The notes under the pieces: generated by a model | What the model saw: the letters and a program-made list of their open reading frames with translations, nothing else | Told to the model about the DNA's origin: nothing | Database searches by the model: none | Source of the DNA: Flavobacterium tiangeerense | GTDB taxonomy: Bacteria; Bacteroidota; Bacteroidia; Flavobacteriales; Flavobacteriaceae | DNA length: 64,000 nt | Direction of reading: 5' to 3' | Assembly (NCBI RefSeq): GCF_007830355.1 | Contig: NZ_VLKO01000001.1 | Span: 62,001 to 126,000 of the forward strand | Shown: in pieces, positions 17,195 through 25,728 of the stretch | Numbering within the stretch: position 1 is the stretch's first letter | How the letters are laid out: each line of letters opens with the position of its first letter | Program-made: the position numbers and the translations under genes

Positions 17195-17704
17195 TTAGCA
17201 ATCATCACTGATCATTTTGTTATAGGTTTCCTTTAAAGTTTCCTCAGCTTCTTTAATTTCAAAAAAATGAAAAGGTGTTTTCAAAATTTCAGAAATAGCA
17301 TCTTTATAATGTCGTTTTTTATACGCCATATCTTTGACATTAAAATATTTACAAGGATTTTTTGGATGTACTTTTTGAGGAGTGTCGAGAACGTTTTTTT
17401 CTTTGTTTCTTATTTCAAACCGTAAAGCTGCTTTATTTTCATATTTCTTTAAATCAGTAAAATCATATGAAAGTTTATCATAAAAATCTTCTTCTAAAAC
17501 CACAATTAAAGCTTTTCTTCTTGATAGATAATATTTTAAATCTAACTCAAAGCAATTAAAAATAGATTTATCTTTAACTAAATGGTCGTGTAATAGTTTT
17601 AATTGTTCAGACGTAAAAACTACTCCTTTAATTTTAATTGAAATAACCAAAATTTGATCATTATTCAAGTAATCGAATACTTCTCTTAAATTAGCTTTTA
17701 TCAT
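17195..17704 (-). CDS. Hypothetical protein linked to the mob region
   Basis: A 169-residue soluble, lysine-rich protein with alternating hydrophobic strands (ILVISIKIKGVVFTSEQL, KALIVVLEEDFYDKL). I recognise no family. Its start overlaps the stop of the 252-residue gene by 4 bases, so the two are co-translated and end at a strong terminator. Near the mob genes and downstream of an iteron-like array, the pair may serve replication or maintenance of the excised form; this is inference from position only. Confidence 0.55.
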   Translation of the reverse strand: MIKANLREVFDYLNNDQILVISIKIKGVVFTSEQLKLLHDHLVKDKSIFNCFELDLKYYLSRRKALIVVLEEDFYDKLSYDFTDLKKYENKAALRFEIRNKEKNVLDTPQKVHPKNPCKYFNVKDMAYKKRHYKDAISEILKTPFHFFEIKEAEETLKETYNKMISDDC

Positions 17705-18459
17705 CTTTTAGGCCCTCCTCTTCTTTTACCTTTGTTTAAATTTTGATCTAACGAAACAATCTCTTTGATAGCTTGTTTTAAATTTAGCTCCCTTTTAAAA
17801 ATTAAATGCATTTTTTGACAAGCGATACTTCCTAATAAAAAATAATCCCGCATGTTTAAATCCTGTTTTTCAATATGTTTTTTAATAAAAAACGCAAGTA
17901 AAACCGCTTCGTAATTTTCTATTGGCTCCTTAATAGCGTCCATTTTTTTATACATTAAATCCCAAAATTCACCTCTACTTTGTGTTGATTTAATAGGTTG
18001 TTTAACAATAGAGCTACCCATAATTTTAGAAAATGATTCTAAAAAATACCTACCATATTCCCATTGTCGTACATTTAATTGATCAATTAATGCCTCTTGA
18101 GTAAACTCTTTAATCTCTGGATATTTAAAAAAATCTCCTAATCTATAGGGTTTAGAAAGTAATGTATTGAACCATTCTTTTTTAAAGTCTGATAAATTAT
18201 CTAAGAGTATTAATCCGAAGTTAATGGTGATTTTAAAATAACGATTTGAATCTAAATTGAAGTTATTTAGATCTGTTCCTGGCAGTTGTTCCAAGTAGTT
18301 ACCATGTAATTCAATCGCAAATGAAAGTGCAAGTAGAGACTTGAAATCTTGTTCCGAAAAGTACACAAACTCGGTATTTACAAGCTTTTCCTTTAGATCA
18401 TCATATATTACATATTCTGATTTTAGTGGTGAAAGAACCTCAAATTCATCTAATATCAT
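17701..18459 (-). CDS. Hypothetical protein downstream of iteron-like array
   Basis: A 252-residue, mostly helical soluble protein ending in a basic tail (NKGKRRGGPKR). No catalytic motif or named family is apparent. It is the first gene of a two-gene unit. The tandem 16-bp repeats at 18619-18786 lie about 160 bases upstream of its start, the place where a replication initiator or a self-regulated DNA-binding protein would have its sites. A replication role is therefore worth testing, but the protein does not resemble RepA or RepB families I know. Confidence 0.55.
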   Translation of the reverse strand: MILDEFEVLSPLKSEYVIYDDLKEKLVNTEFVYFSEQDFKSLLALSFAIELHGNYLEQLPGTDLNNFNLDSNRYFKITINFGLILLDNLSDFKKEWFNTLLSKPYRLGDFFKYPEIKEFTQEALIDQLNVRQWEYGRYFLESFSKIMGSSIVKQPIKSTQSRGEFWDLMYKKMDAIKEPIENYEAVLLAFFIKKHIEKQDLNMRDYFLLGSIACQKMHLIFKRELNLKQAIKEIVSLDQNLNKGKRRGGPKR

Positions 18460-18618
18460 ACTATTAATTATTTAAGTTTAAAACAAAAAAAAGCTGAAAT
18501 TATTTAAATAAAAAATATAATTTTTAAAAATATTGATGTATTTTAAGAAATATCCCATATGTAATATTCAAGACAATAATATTCCGAATTAGAATATTTG
18601 GTAGTGTATTCATTGATT

Positions 18619-18786
18619 AGTTTTCACATTAATTAGTTCTAACATTTAATAGTTCTAACATTTAGTAGTTCTAACATTTAGTAGTTTTAACATTTAATAG
18701 TTCTAACATTTAGTAGTTCTAACATTAATTAATTAGTTTATTAATTAATTAGTTTTTAATTAATTAGTTTATTAATTAATTAGTTT
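18619..18786. repeat. Iteron-like tandem array of 16-bp units
   Basis: Seven head-to-tail 16-mers run from 18619 to 18730, with consensus AGTTCTAACATTTAGT (starts 18619, 18635, 18651, 18667, 18683, 18699, 18715). They are followed by AATTAGTTTATTAATT units at 18731, 18747 (15 bp) and 18762, and a partial one at 18778. There are no spacers, so it is not CRISPR. It resembles plasmid iterons or an operator array. Confidence 0.85.
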
Positions 18787-19342
18787 GCATCTTGTTTTCT
18801 AATTAATACAAGAGTGGATTTATGTTTTTAATTTTTTTTTGATTATAAAGAAAGATAAAATAGAGTAATATTTATCTTTCATTATGGGATGCAAAATATG
18901 GGGTTTAAGATCAAGGATTGAATACTTTTTCTATATTGACACGAGTTCTAACAAAATATTTATTCTTAGATTATTTGAAAGCCATTCTGAAACCTAATTA
19001 CAGTATCCTTATTTTTACTTTTTTAAAAACTTGACTATCGTAAAGGCATCCATTCCAGAGCATTTAATTCTTTTATTGAACCCAAAATAAAACAATTACG
19101 TAAAATGAAATTGGAAGTATAGGTGCATTATATGACCTCTTCAAAATTGAAATAATAGCTATTGATTATTGAAATAGATCCGTTAACAGTGATACGTTTC
19201 TATTTTGTCTGTAAAGTCAATTTTTTTTGATTTCCCATTATTTGCCACATTAGGAATGTCTACTCTAGTTTATCTAATGCGCTTTTTTGTATAAGATAGA
19301 GCAATAGTTCCCTTTTGGGATTACCTGATGCTGTTTGGCTTG
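18787..19342. other. Intergenic stretch without recognised features
   Basis: AT-rich DNA between the iteron-like array and the SRAP gene. I see no credible gene, RNA or strong hairpin. Confidence 0.5.
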
Positions 19343-19978
19343 TTAGAAAAGAGAATTTTGATTCAGGTTTTTAGCCACCAAATTGACTTCATATGGAAAG
19401 GCGAATGCTTCTATAGGATGATGTTGCAACCATTTTGCTTCGTCTTCTGGTGTTAGTATTACCGGCATGCGTTTTTTGATATTGTGTATTTCTGACATAA
19501 CTGTGTTGGCTTGGGTGGTAACAATAGCATAGGTGTTTTTGATTTCACCTGTGATTGTATTGGTCCATTGCGAATAAATTCCAGCGAAAGCAAAGAGATC
19601 ATCATTACCAATTCCGATTTCAAATTTGTTTTTATTTTTTCCTTTGCTGTCAAGCCATTGCCATTCATAGAAACCATTGGCAATCACAAGACATCGCTTG
19701 TTTACTGAGTTTTTGAAGGAAGGCTTTTCGCTTATTGTCTCTATTTTGGCGTTTAAGGTGAATTTTTTAATGTCTTCATCTTGAGCCCACGCTGGTATCA
19801 AGCCCCAATTGTAATGCGTAATTATGTTTGGTTTTTCATCAATGACTACCGGAGTTTTGGGATATTCAAAACCATTGGCATGAGTTGCTGGTTTGAATTC
19901 TAGTGGATTGTCAATTGTAGCCTTGAACCTACTTTGTACTTCTAAAGCTATTTTGGTTTGTTTGGAATGATAGCACAT
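19343..19978 (-). CDS. SOS response-associated peptidase (SRAP/YedK family)
   Basis: SRAP proteins bind abasic sites in single-stranded DNA through a thiazolidine link to Cys2, shielding them from breakage. The protein begins MCYHSKQ, so Cys2 is present and fixes the start. Other family marks are LNAKIETI, CLVIANGFYEWQW with the active-site Glu, and the late His region NIKKRMPVIL. At 211 residues it is slightly short but complete. It lies just downstream of xseB on the same strand, and the element also carries an error-prone polymerase set, so a DNA-damage role fits. Confidence 0.93.
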   Translation of the reverse strand: MCYHSKQTKIALEVQSRFKATIDNPLEFKPATHANGFEYPKTPVVIDEKPNIITHYNWGLIPAWAQDEDIKKFTLNAKIETISEKPSFKNSVNKRCLVIANGFYEWQWLDSKGKNKNKFEIGIGNDDLFAFAGIYSQWTNTITGEIKNTYAIVTTQANTVMSEIHNIKKRMPVILTPEDEAKWLQHHPIEAFAFPYEVNLVAKNLNQNSLF

Positions 19979-19996
19979 ATTCTTCCCTTTAACTTT

Positions 19997-20194
19997 TTAA
20001 TTTTCGAGTTCTTTTAAAATTGCATTCACATCTTCTGCTGTTGTGGTTAGTTTTAACTTGCAAAATTTAATTAGTTTAGTGGCTCTTTTTACTTTCTCAG
20101 AAAGGTCATCAACTGATATTTCGCCTTGTTCTATTTCGGATACAATACTTTGCAATTCTTCAAAAGCGTTTGTATAATTTAATTCTTCTTCCAT
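19997..20194 (-). CDS. xseB: Exodeoxyribonuclease VII small subunit
   Basis: A 65-residue helical subunit of exonuclease VII. It has the typical core NAFEELQSIVSEIEQGEISVDDLSEKVKRATKLIKFCKLKL, including the ExGexsxxDLxxxxxxA pattern. The small subunits coat the long helical stalk of XseA. Its start lies 1 base after the xseA stop, so the two are one operon, followed by the SRAP gene 18 bases on. Confidence 0.93.
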   Translation of the reverse strand: MEEELNYTNAFEELQSIVSEIEQGEISVDDLSEKVKRATKLIKFCKLKLTTTAEDVNAILKELEN

Positions 20195-20195
20195 A

Positions 20196-21638
20196 TTATT
20201 CTTTGATTTTTGTGATGGTGCTTTCTATTGTTCCGTTAAAAAGTACTGTTTCTATTGTAGTTCCCTCTTGAAGGTGGGTTGTATCTTTGACTGCTTTACC
20301 ATTATGATAGGTGATACTAAAACCTCTTTTTAACACATTGACAGGATCCATGATTTGGATATTTTTCTCAATGTTTCCCAAAGCAAGTTCGGTATTTTTA
20401 ATGTTTTTAATGGATGCCGTTTTTATAGTTTCTTGCAATTGAAATACTGCTGCTTGTGATTGCTTGATCCTATCGGTTGCAGCCATCTGAGTTTTATGAT
20501 ACAAAGATTCTAAAACGTTATTGCTGTTTTTTATAATGAATTGGGATTGTTGCTTTATGGCATAGCTTGCATTTTTGATTTTGTTTTCATTGTTGTTAAG
20601 TATGGTATTTGTCAAAGAACGAAACAATTTAAGTTCGGATTCCAATGTGGCATTCTCTTCGCTGATCAATCGTCTGGCTTTGTCGATTATTTTGTCCTTT
20701 GCTTTTTGAATTGGTACCGAAATATTGTGGAATTTTTGAAGGAGGTATTCCGCAAGTTTTGTTGGTGTAATGGCATTGGTATGCGCGATCATTTCACATA
20801 CGGTTTCATTGGTGACATGACCAATACCTGTAATGACAGGAATAGGAAATAGTGCAATTGCTTTGGCTAATTCATACTTATTATAACAGGATAACCCGAC
20901 ATCGCCACCACCACCTCTTATGATGGCCACTGCATCAAAATGATGGATCACTTTCTTTATTCGCTCTAACTGAGCAATAATACCCGTTACAGCTTTGTCT
21001 CCTTGTAATATGGATGGAAACAAGAGGTAAAAGAACTTATAATTCCAATTGTTGTTGTCAATTACATTTAAAAAATCACCGTAACCTTTGCTGGTTTCTA
21101 CTGAAATGATTGCCAGTCTTTGCGGTAATAAAGAAAGTTCTAGCTTTTTGTTTGCATCATAAATTCCTTCTTCTTTTAATTTTTTGATGGTTTGTCGCTT
21201 TTCATTTTCTAAATCTCCTAAGGTAAACTGTGGATCAATATCTATAATTTGGAGTGACAGTCCAAAAGCGGGATCAAAGGAAATTTTAGCCAGAAACAAT
21301 ATTTTAATTCCGTCTTTAAGCGGTTCTTGTAAAATTCTTAGAAAGTTGCGGTTTATATTTTGATAATCGTCACGCCACAGGGTTGCTTTGCATTGTGCGA
21401 CAATTTTACCGTCTACTTTTTCTATAATTTCAGGAAAACAATGCCCTGAATGACTGTAATGATTCAGTTTGTTCATTTCAGCTTTAATCCAAAAAGCACT
21501 TGAATACCGTTGTTCCAGCGTTTTTTTTATGCTTTTGGTTACTTCCAGCAGCGAAAAAATAGCTTTGTCATTGGTTTTCTCAGGCATTCTGACTTTGGAT
21601 TTATGCATATAAGGATGGTTCCTTTTATGTTTTATCAA
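20196..21638 (-). CDS. xseA: Exodeoxyribonuclease VII large subunit
   Basis: Catalytic subunit that degrades single-stranded DNA from both ends into oligonucleotides. An N-terminal OB fold (about residues 24-125) is followed by the nuclease domain with LAIISVETSKGYGDF, IRGGGGDVG and PVITGIGHVTNETVCEMIAHTNAITPTKLAE, and then the long coiled stalk. The GHVTNET block differs from the usual GHETDxT, so activity should be checked. The frame allows starts at residue 1 or at the later MPEKTNDK (residue 18); the latter resembles typical family starts. Location on a mobile element makes it a likely second copy. Confidence 0.93.
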   Translation of the reverse strand: MIKHKRNHPYMHKSKVRMPEKTNDKAIFSLLEVTKSIKKTLEQRYSSAFWIKAEMNKLNHYSHSGHCFPEIIEKVDGKIVAQCKATLWRDDYQNINRNFLRILQEPLKDGIKILFLAKISFDPAFGLSLQIIDIDPQFTLGDLENEKRQTIKKLKEEGIYDANKKLELSLLPQRLAIISVETSKGYGDFLNVIDNNNWNYKFFYLLFPSILQGDKAVTGIIAQLERIKKVIHHFDAVAIIRGGGGDVGLSCYNKYELAKAIALFPIPVITGIGHVTNETVCEMIAHTNAITPTKLAEYLLQKFHNISVPIQKAKDKIIDKARRLISEENATLESELKLFRSLTNTILNNNENKIKNASYAIKQQSQFIIKNSNNVLESLYHKTQMAATDRIKQSQAAVFQLQETIKTASIKNIKNTELALGNIEKNIQIMDPVNVLKRGFSITYHNGKAVKDTTHLQEGTTIETVLFNGTIESTITKIKE

Positions 21639-21835
21639 AGATAAAGTAGTTTTTTCAGATTGTTATAAATGGCTCAAAATGATTTAATAAATTTTTGTGG
21701 AAAGGATTGGAGGACATTGGTTACTTTTCTATTAATTGGAAAGGACACGGAACAGAATTTTATGCTACCGGGGGGAAGATCTTTTATTGCCAATTAATTG
21801 GAAAGGAAATGGTATTCAATTCTGCTTGAAATGAT

Positions 21836-21916
21836 TCTGTTTAGTGAGCCGTGATGCAAACGCTACGACTTGTTTTATAAGGAACGAAGGCACTCTTTAC
21901 AAACGAGCACCAGAGA
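21836..21916 (+). repeat. Cassette-boundary repeat, copy E
   Basis: TTTAGTGAGCCGTGATGCAAACGC and, 40 bases on, GGCACTC...ACGAGCACCAGAGAG, as in copies A and C. It stands at the start of the second cassette group. The rest of 21639-21930 holds two copies of ATTAATTGGAAAGGA and no gene. Confidence 0.65.
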
Positions 21917-21930
21917 GAGTTGCACAACAG

Positions 21931-22230
21931 CTACGTGTGTTGTGCGCTCCTTTTTATTCTATATTTGGTTCTTGAGATTTCTGTAGGATAATCTAGTTCT
22001 GAATCATCAAATTCTTTAACTTTTTCAATTAATCCAAGATTTGTTAATTCTATTAGATCACTATTTTCAATATTATTTACGGAAATTTTTACATTTTCAT
22101 AATTAATATATACAAACCAAGGCATCCACAATACTCCCCACATTTCAATAGAAAAATCAAATTCATATGTTTGCTTTTCAAAACAATAGTTACCTAATTC
22201 TTCAATTAATATTTTTTGTTTTTCTGTCAT
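21931..22230 (-). CDS. Hypothetical protein
   Basis: A 99-residue acidic soluble protein (MTEKQKILIEELGNYCFEKQTYEFDFSIEMWGVLWMPWFVYINYENVKIS). Strong tryptophan and acidic content resembles small toxin-immunity proteins, but I recognise no family. It is the last gene of the minus-strand cassette array, next to repeat copy E. Its stop lies in or beside the repeat border. Confidence 0.5.
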   Translation of the reverse strand: MTEKQKILIEELGNYCFEKQTYEFDFSIEMWGVLWMPWFVYINYENVKISVNNIENSDLIELTNLGLIEKVKEFDDSELDYPTEISRTKYRIKRSAQHT

Positions 22231-22254
22231 TTTATCAAATATAATTTTGAATAT

Positions 22255-22515
22255 TTATTTTTCAAAAACAAATTTCTCAAATCCACCTAAAAAAATATTT
22301 ACTATCCATTTTTCAAATTCCTTTGATGTTGATATTTTATACTTTTGGTCATAACTTACTATCAAGAATGCTTTACCACTATCGATTTCATTTTTAATTT
22401 TTTTCAATTCCGAAATACAAAATTGATAAGGTGTTGCAGTATCATACCAATTAGAATTCAAAAAACTTTTAAATTCTTCTCCATTTTCTTTATAAATTAT
22501 GTGCTCAACATCCAT
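22255..22515 (-). CDS. Hypothetical protein
   Basis: An 86-residue protein starting MDVEHIIYKENGEEFKSFLNSNWYD and continuing PYQFCISELKKIKNEIDSGKAFLIVSYDQKYKIS. ATG 22515 is preferred over the longer frame to 22632, whose extra residues look like translated non-coding DNA. I recognise no family. Size, acidity and cassette position suggest an immunity-type protein. It is 24 bases upstream of the next gene in the array. Confidence 0.5.
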   Translation of the reverse strand: MDVEHIIYKENGEEFKSFLNSNWYDTATPYQFCISELKKIKNEIDSGKAFLIVSYDQKYKISTSKEFEKWIVNIFLGGFEKFVFEK

Positions 22516-22685
22516 GTATTTTCTGTTTTTCGTTCGGTGACAAAATGACGCACAACTTTTCTCTAAACTAGGTTTGGGAAAGAGTAAGACTGAACTTTTG
22601 GTTGAAAACTGAACTTCAAGATAGAAAACCAAGTTTAAATTGATGACTAAAACCCAATTCTCGTGTACCTGCTGTAACTCGTTCT

Positions 22686-23237
22686 TTATTTGTTTTTGTA
22701 TTCTTTAATTTTAGATAATAGCCTTTTTGCTAAATATTCATTTCCGGTTTTTAAATGCTCATATATAATTTTTGCTTCCTCAAGATATTTTTCTTTTTTA
22801 GATTTGTCCCAATAGTAAGGAGGGGCATATAAATTACAAATTCTGTCAGCCATTTTAACTGCCCATACTTCCTTTGGTTGTAGTAGTATTCTATTTAGGC
22901 TGTCTGTCATTTGTAGTTCTTTTTCAAGTGTAGAATTTTTGGTCAAAGCAGAAACACCTTCTAGTACTTGTTTACCATATTCATCTTCAAGACTGTTGGA
23001 TGTATAGTTTGTATCTTCTAATGTGTCGTGCAATAATGCACATTTAATAGCAAGTGTAAGATTAAAATCTAAAGTGTTTTTAGATGCATTAATTATCTCA
23101 AATACAACACTTCCAATATGATTTATGTATTCAATTTTTTCGCCTTGATTTTGTCCACCATAAGTTTGTCCGATATGTAAAAGACTAACCTTTTGCCATA
23201 ATTCTTGTAAATTATCAATTGTAAATTCGTTATCCAT
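22686..23237 (-). CDS. HD-domain phosphohydrolase (SpoT hydrolase-like)
   Basis: A 183-residue HD-superfamily metal-dependent phosphohydrolase. The pattern HIGSVVFEI, KCALLHDTLEDTNYTSNSLEDEYGKQVLEGVSALTKN and KMADRICNL is that of the (p)ppGpp hydrolase domain of RelA/SpoT (H..HD..ED..D). There is no synthetase part, so it resembles small alarmone hydrolases, which can also clear (p)ppApp made by toxins. In this array an antitoxin or immunity role is plausible. The substrate is not shown by sequence. Confidence 0.75.
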   Translation of the reverse strand: MDNEFTIDNLQELWQKVSLLHIGQTYGGQNQGEKIEYINHIGSVVFEIINASKNTLDFNLTLAIKCALLHDTLEDTNYTSNSLEDEYGKQVLEGVSALTKNSTLEKELQMTDSLNRILLQPKEVWAVKMADRICNLYAPPYYWDKSKKEKYLEEAKIIYEHLKTGNEYLAKRLLSKIKEYKNK

Positions 23238-23322
23238 TTTTTAATTAATTCTAGTGTTGTTAAAATTCTACCTAAATTTTTATTAAGTATTTGTATATCA
23301 AATATTTAAAAAATGTAGTTTT

Positions 23323-23850
23323 CTATACAATCATTGCTTTGTCACCTGATTTTGCTAGTCTAACTCTATCCGAATAACCTTTGAAAAAGTATGGAATATT
23401 GTCTTCTTGTCCGTTTTCAAGTCTCATTTTTACTTTGTCAAATGCAACCAATGAAATTTCAAAATGAGGAAGCCCTGTTACTAGCAAAGGTTGGTCTAAT
23501 TGGTCGTACCAAAAGTATTTTCCTCCAAAATTTCGCCTTGCAACTTCAAAAATATAGGAACCTGCCTGTGCAATTAAGTCTTCTTTCATTTCATCATCCA
23601 TCTGGTCCCCAAATTCAGCAAAGTTTTCAAGAAGTTCATCAAGTTCAACTAAACTCTCCTCAGAATAGTCAAATGCTCCTTCATATTTTTCATTGAATGA
23701 TTCTACAATTCTTTCAGCGTTTGCTGTCGAGTCGTTTATAAATTCTTGTTGAGCCTCATCAACAACATTGTCAGCTTGTTTTAGTCGCACTAGTTCGTGT
23801 TTTTGTTGTTCTTCGTTATTCTTTTTTTTGAAAAAATCAAATAGTCCCAT
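23323..23850 (-). CDS. Hypothetical protein
   Basis: A 175-residue acidic protein beginning MGLFDFFKKKNNEEQQKH, a start common to small cytoplasmic proteins of unknown role in Bacteroidetes. The middle (LLENFAEFGDQMDDEMKEDLIAQAGSYIFEVARRNFGGKYFWY) and end (LPHFEISLVAFDKVKMRLENGQEDNIPYFFKGY) look like a compact alpha-beta domain, but I cannot name it. It is a cassette gene directly preceded by two hairpin sites (23935-24180). Confidence 0.55.
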   Translation of the reverse strand: MGLFDFFKKKNNEEQQKHELVRLKQADNVVDEAQQEFINDSTANAERIVESFNEKYEGAFDYSEESLVELDELLENFAEFGDQMDDEMKEDLIAQAGSYIFEVARRNFGGKYFWYDQLDQPLLVTGLPHFEISLVAFDKVKMRLENGQEDNIPYFFKGYSDRVRLAKSGDKAMIV

Positions 23851-23934
23851 AGCTGTTAAATATTTATGTTTTGAGTTAAAGATTAATCTAGTTGTTCGTT
23901 TTTGTTGTCGAGAAGCGGTTTCCTAAAATTCTAA

Positions 23935-24062
23935 CTAACGTCAGTCTGTGAAAAAACTAAAATCAACCTCTTTAGAATTCCATATTTGAGATTATTCTTT
24001 GGTAGCCCTCCGAATACTTTCTAGATTTGAAGAGGTTTTTTAACAGCCTGACGTCTTGGCAC
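23935..24062. repeat. attC-like hairpin H7 (empty cassette position)
   Basis: Inverted arms with CTAACGTCAG.CTGT.AAAAAAC...CCTCTT at the left and their complement AAGAGG.TTTTTTAACAG.CTGACGT at the right. It directly adjoins hairpin R1 with no gene between them. Confidence 0.6.
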
Positions 24063-24180
24063 TACAGCGGATTTGGTACTAAATTAAGCCTATTCTTCGG
24101 ATTTGCCAAATCATCACCTATACAAAACCAACTTTCCATTAAGCCAAATGCCCAAATCCATTGTATTAGCTATTATAGCC
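24050..24180. repeat. attC-like repeat R1
   Basis: About 130 bp, one of four related copies (R1-R4). Outer arms CACTACAGCGGATTTGG and CCAAATCCATTGTATTAG pair; the shared centre includes ATACAAAACCAACTTTCC and TTAAGCC twice. It begins 8 bases after the stop of the SUKH gene at 24188. Confidence 0.75.
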
Positions 24181-24187
24181 AGTTTTT

Positions 24188-24631
24188 TTATTCAAGTGTG
24201 TCATTTCCATTTTCGTCTATTCCAATTTGTTGTCTGATATAATTTTGAAAAGTCTGATTAGTATAAAACAATTCTCCTGTTTCGTGCCAAAATTCAACTA
24301 CCAATCCATCATATAAGTCTAAGTCAAAACCTGAAAAGTCGCCACAATAGTTGTCGCCAAAAAACCAAATATTTGATTTTATATCATAATGTTCATCAAG
24401 TCCTAAATCCTCAAGATTGAAAAGGAAAGATTGAACTTTAAATTGACATTCTCTAAAATTACCTGAACCAATTTCTCGTAAATATCCGATGTAATCTAGT
24501 GGGACATTCGGATATTTTTCAATAATTTTATTAAGTTGTTCCTCTGAAAGTAATTCTTTATTATTTGTCTCGTCTTTATCATCTTCAACTTTCCCAAGAA
24601 ATTCACTTTCTAATTTATAATTGGTATTCAT
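24188..24631 (-). CDS. SMI1/KNR4 (SUKH) family immunity protein
   Basis: A 147-residue protein of the SUKH superfamily, the largest group of immunity proteins against contact-dependent and secreted toxins. It shows YPNVPLDYIGYLREIGSGNFRECQF, WFFGDNYCGDFSGFDLD and the terminal FQNYIRQQI helix, all typical. The first ~25 acidic residues are an N-terminal extension. It follows the DUF7660-like gene by 12 bases and ends 8 bases from hairpin R1, so the two genes form one cassette. No cognate toxin is present. Confidence 0.85.
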   Translation of the reverse strand: MNTNYKLESEFLGKVEDDKDETNNKELLSEEQLNKIIEKYPNVPLDYIGYLREIGSGNFRECQFKVQSFLFNLEDLGLDEHYDIKSNIWFFGDNYCGDFSGFDLDLYDGLVVEFWHETGELFYTNQTFQNYIRQQIGIDENGNDTLE

Positions 24632-24643
24632 AAGCTCTCATAA

Positions 24644-24901
24644 TTATTCGTAAACACTAGCTCCTTTAAAAATGTCTGCAAACGTTGACCAGTCTGGTTT
24701 GTCAGCATTTACATTTGGCTTCATATTATTGTAATAGCCTTGAATATCTTCGGTATATGCACTCAATACTTCCAAAAAGTCAGGCAAAGTTTTGCTTTCC
24801 CAACTTTCAGGATTGTCCAAAAAGCCCTTGCGTAATAAATGAAGAAACTTAATAAAAGTTTGTCTGTCCGTTATTTTAAAGTCGTTAAGTGTGTCGTTCA
24901 T
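24644..24901 (-). CDS. DUF7660-like hypothetical protein
   Basis: An 85-residue acidic protein. ITDRQTFIKFLHLLRKGFLDNPESWESKTLPDFLEVLSAYTEDIQGYYNN and DKPDWSTFADIF resemble DUF7660, a small family frequent among immunity genes; this name is from memory. I start it at ATG 24901: the frame is open to 24925 but would need TTG and would run into hairpin R2, which begins 8 bases upstream. Function unknown. Confidence 0.6.
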   Translation of the reverse strand: MNDTLNDFKITDRQTFIKFLHLLRKGFLDNPESWESKTLPDFLEVLSAYTEDIQGYYNNMKPNVNADKPDWSTFADIFKGASVYE

Positions 24902-24908
24902 AAAATTG

Positions 24909-25042
24909 GCTATAACGTCTTGCAACTACAGCGGGTTCGGGACTAAATTAAGCCCATTATTCAGATATGCCAAAACTTCCAAATACAAAACCAATTTCAA
25001 ATTAAGCCAAATACCCAGATTACTTGTAGCGTGCTCTGCGAC
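24909..25042. repeat. attC-like repeat R2
   Basis: Same plan as R1, R3 and R4: CTATAACGTCTTGCAACTACAG at the left, ATACAAAACCAATTTC in the centre, TTGTAGCGTGC at the right. It lies between the stop at 25111 and the start at 24901. Confidence 0.75.
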
Positions 25043-25110
25043 AGGTTTTAATTCCCTCAATTATTTTTTCTTTGTTTTGACCCCTATAAATCAGTTTGTA
25101 TTCTTCAGTT

Positions 25111-25551
25111 CTATTTTTGTATTTTTTTAATCATTATTCTAAAATAAAAGAAGTATGATAAAATAATTACAACAACTAATGTCAACATTAAAAAGTCAAA
25201 TATTCCATAATAATTATTAATTTCCTTACCATTTAGAAATAAAATTTTTGAGTTTGTATTTCCAATGTATAAATTTTTTGAAACTATTTTATCTCCAACA
25301 TTAATGGAGTAGTTTAATGTTTTGAATTGTGTCAGATATACTTTATTTTTATTATTGTTTATTTCATATTCAAATCCTTCTAAAACTCTTCCTTTACCTT
25401 GAGAAGTGATTAAACTTACTCTTGAAACATTTCCAATTACAATATCACTTTTATCAAGATATTTTAAATTATAATAAGTAGTTGAAAAAGAAGTAATGAA
25501 AAGTAATAAGGCTATTAGATTTATAATAAAAATTGAAACGTACTTCTGCAT
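25111..25551 (-). CDS. Hypothetical protein with two membrane segments
   Basis: A 146-residue protein with hydrophobic helices at about residues 6-26 and 116-137 and a soluble beta-rich stretch between them, likely exported. This plan (TM, ~85-residue beta domain, TM) resembles DUF3592-like envelope proteins, but the match is only in outline. It is a single-gene cassette between hairpins H6 and R2. It could be an immunity protein against an envelope-targeting toxin; that is inference. Confidence 0.55.
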   Translation of the reverse strand: MQKYVSIFIINLIALLLFITSFSTTYYNLKYLDKSDIVIGNVSRVSLITSQGKGRVLEGFEYEINNNKNKVYLTQFKTLNYSINVGDKIVSKNLYIGNTNSKILFLNGKEINNYYGIFDFLMLTLVVVIILSYFFYFRIMIKKIQK

Positions 25552-25579
25552 TTTTCTTTAACTAAAAAATTTTAAAGTT

Positions 25580-25725
25580 GATTTTTGGCAAACTTCTCGC
25601 CAACGGTTTGCGGCTGCACGATGCACATGGATTCGGAAATCCGAGTATTTTCCGCCAAACGAAAACGTCTTGCGAAACGATAATTCCACAAAAGCCTTGT
25701 GTATTGTTTAACTGCTGTTGAGTGA
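25580..25725. repeat. attC-like hairpin H6
   Basis: Directly after the DUF4132 gene stop (25729). It holds CGCCAACGGTTTGCGGCTGC at the left and GTTTAACTGCTGTTGAG at the right with self-complementary parts (GGATTCGGAAATCC). It is unlike R1-R4 in sequence but matches them in position and size. Confidence 0.5.
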
Positions 25726-25728
25726 AGT

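Noticed and set aside
18619..18786. Possible CRISPR array
   Set aside because: The 16-bp units are directly adjacent with no spacers, and there are no cas genes in the window.
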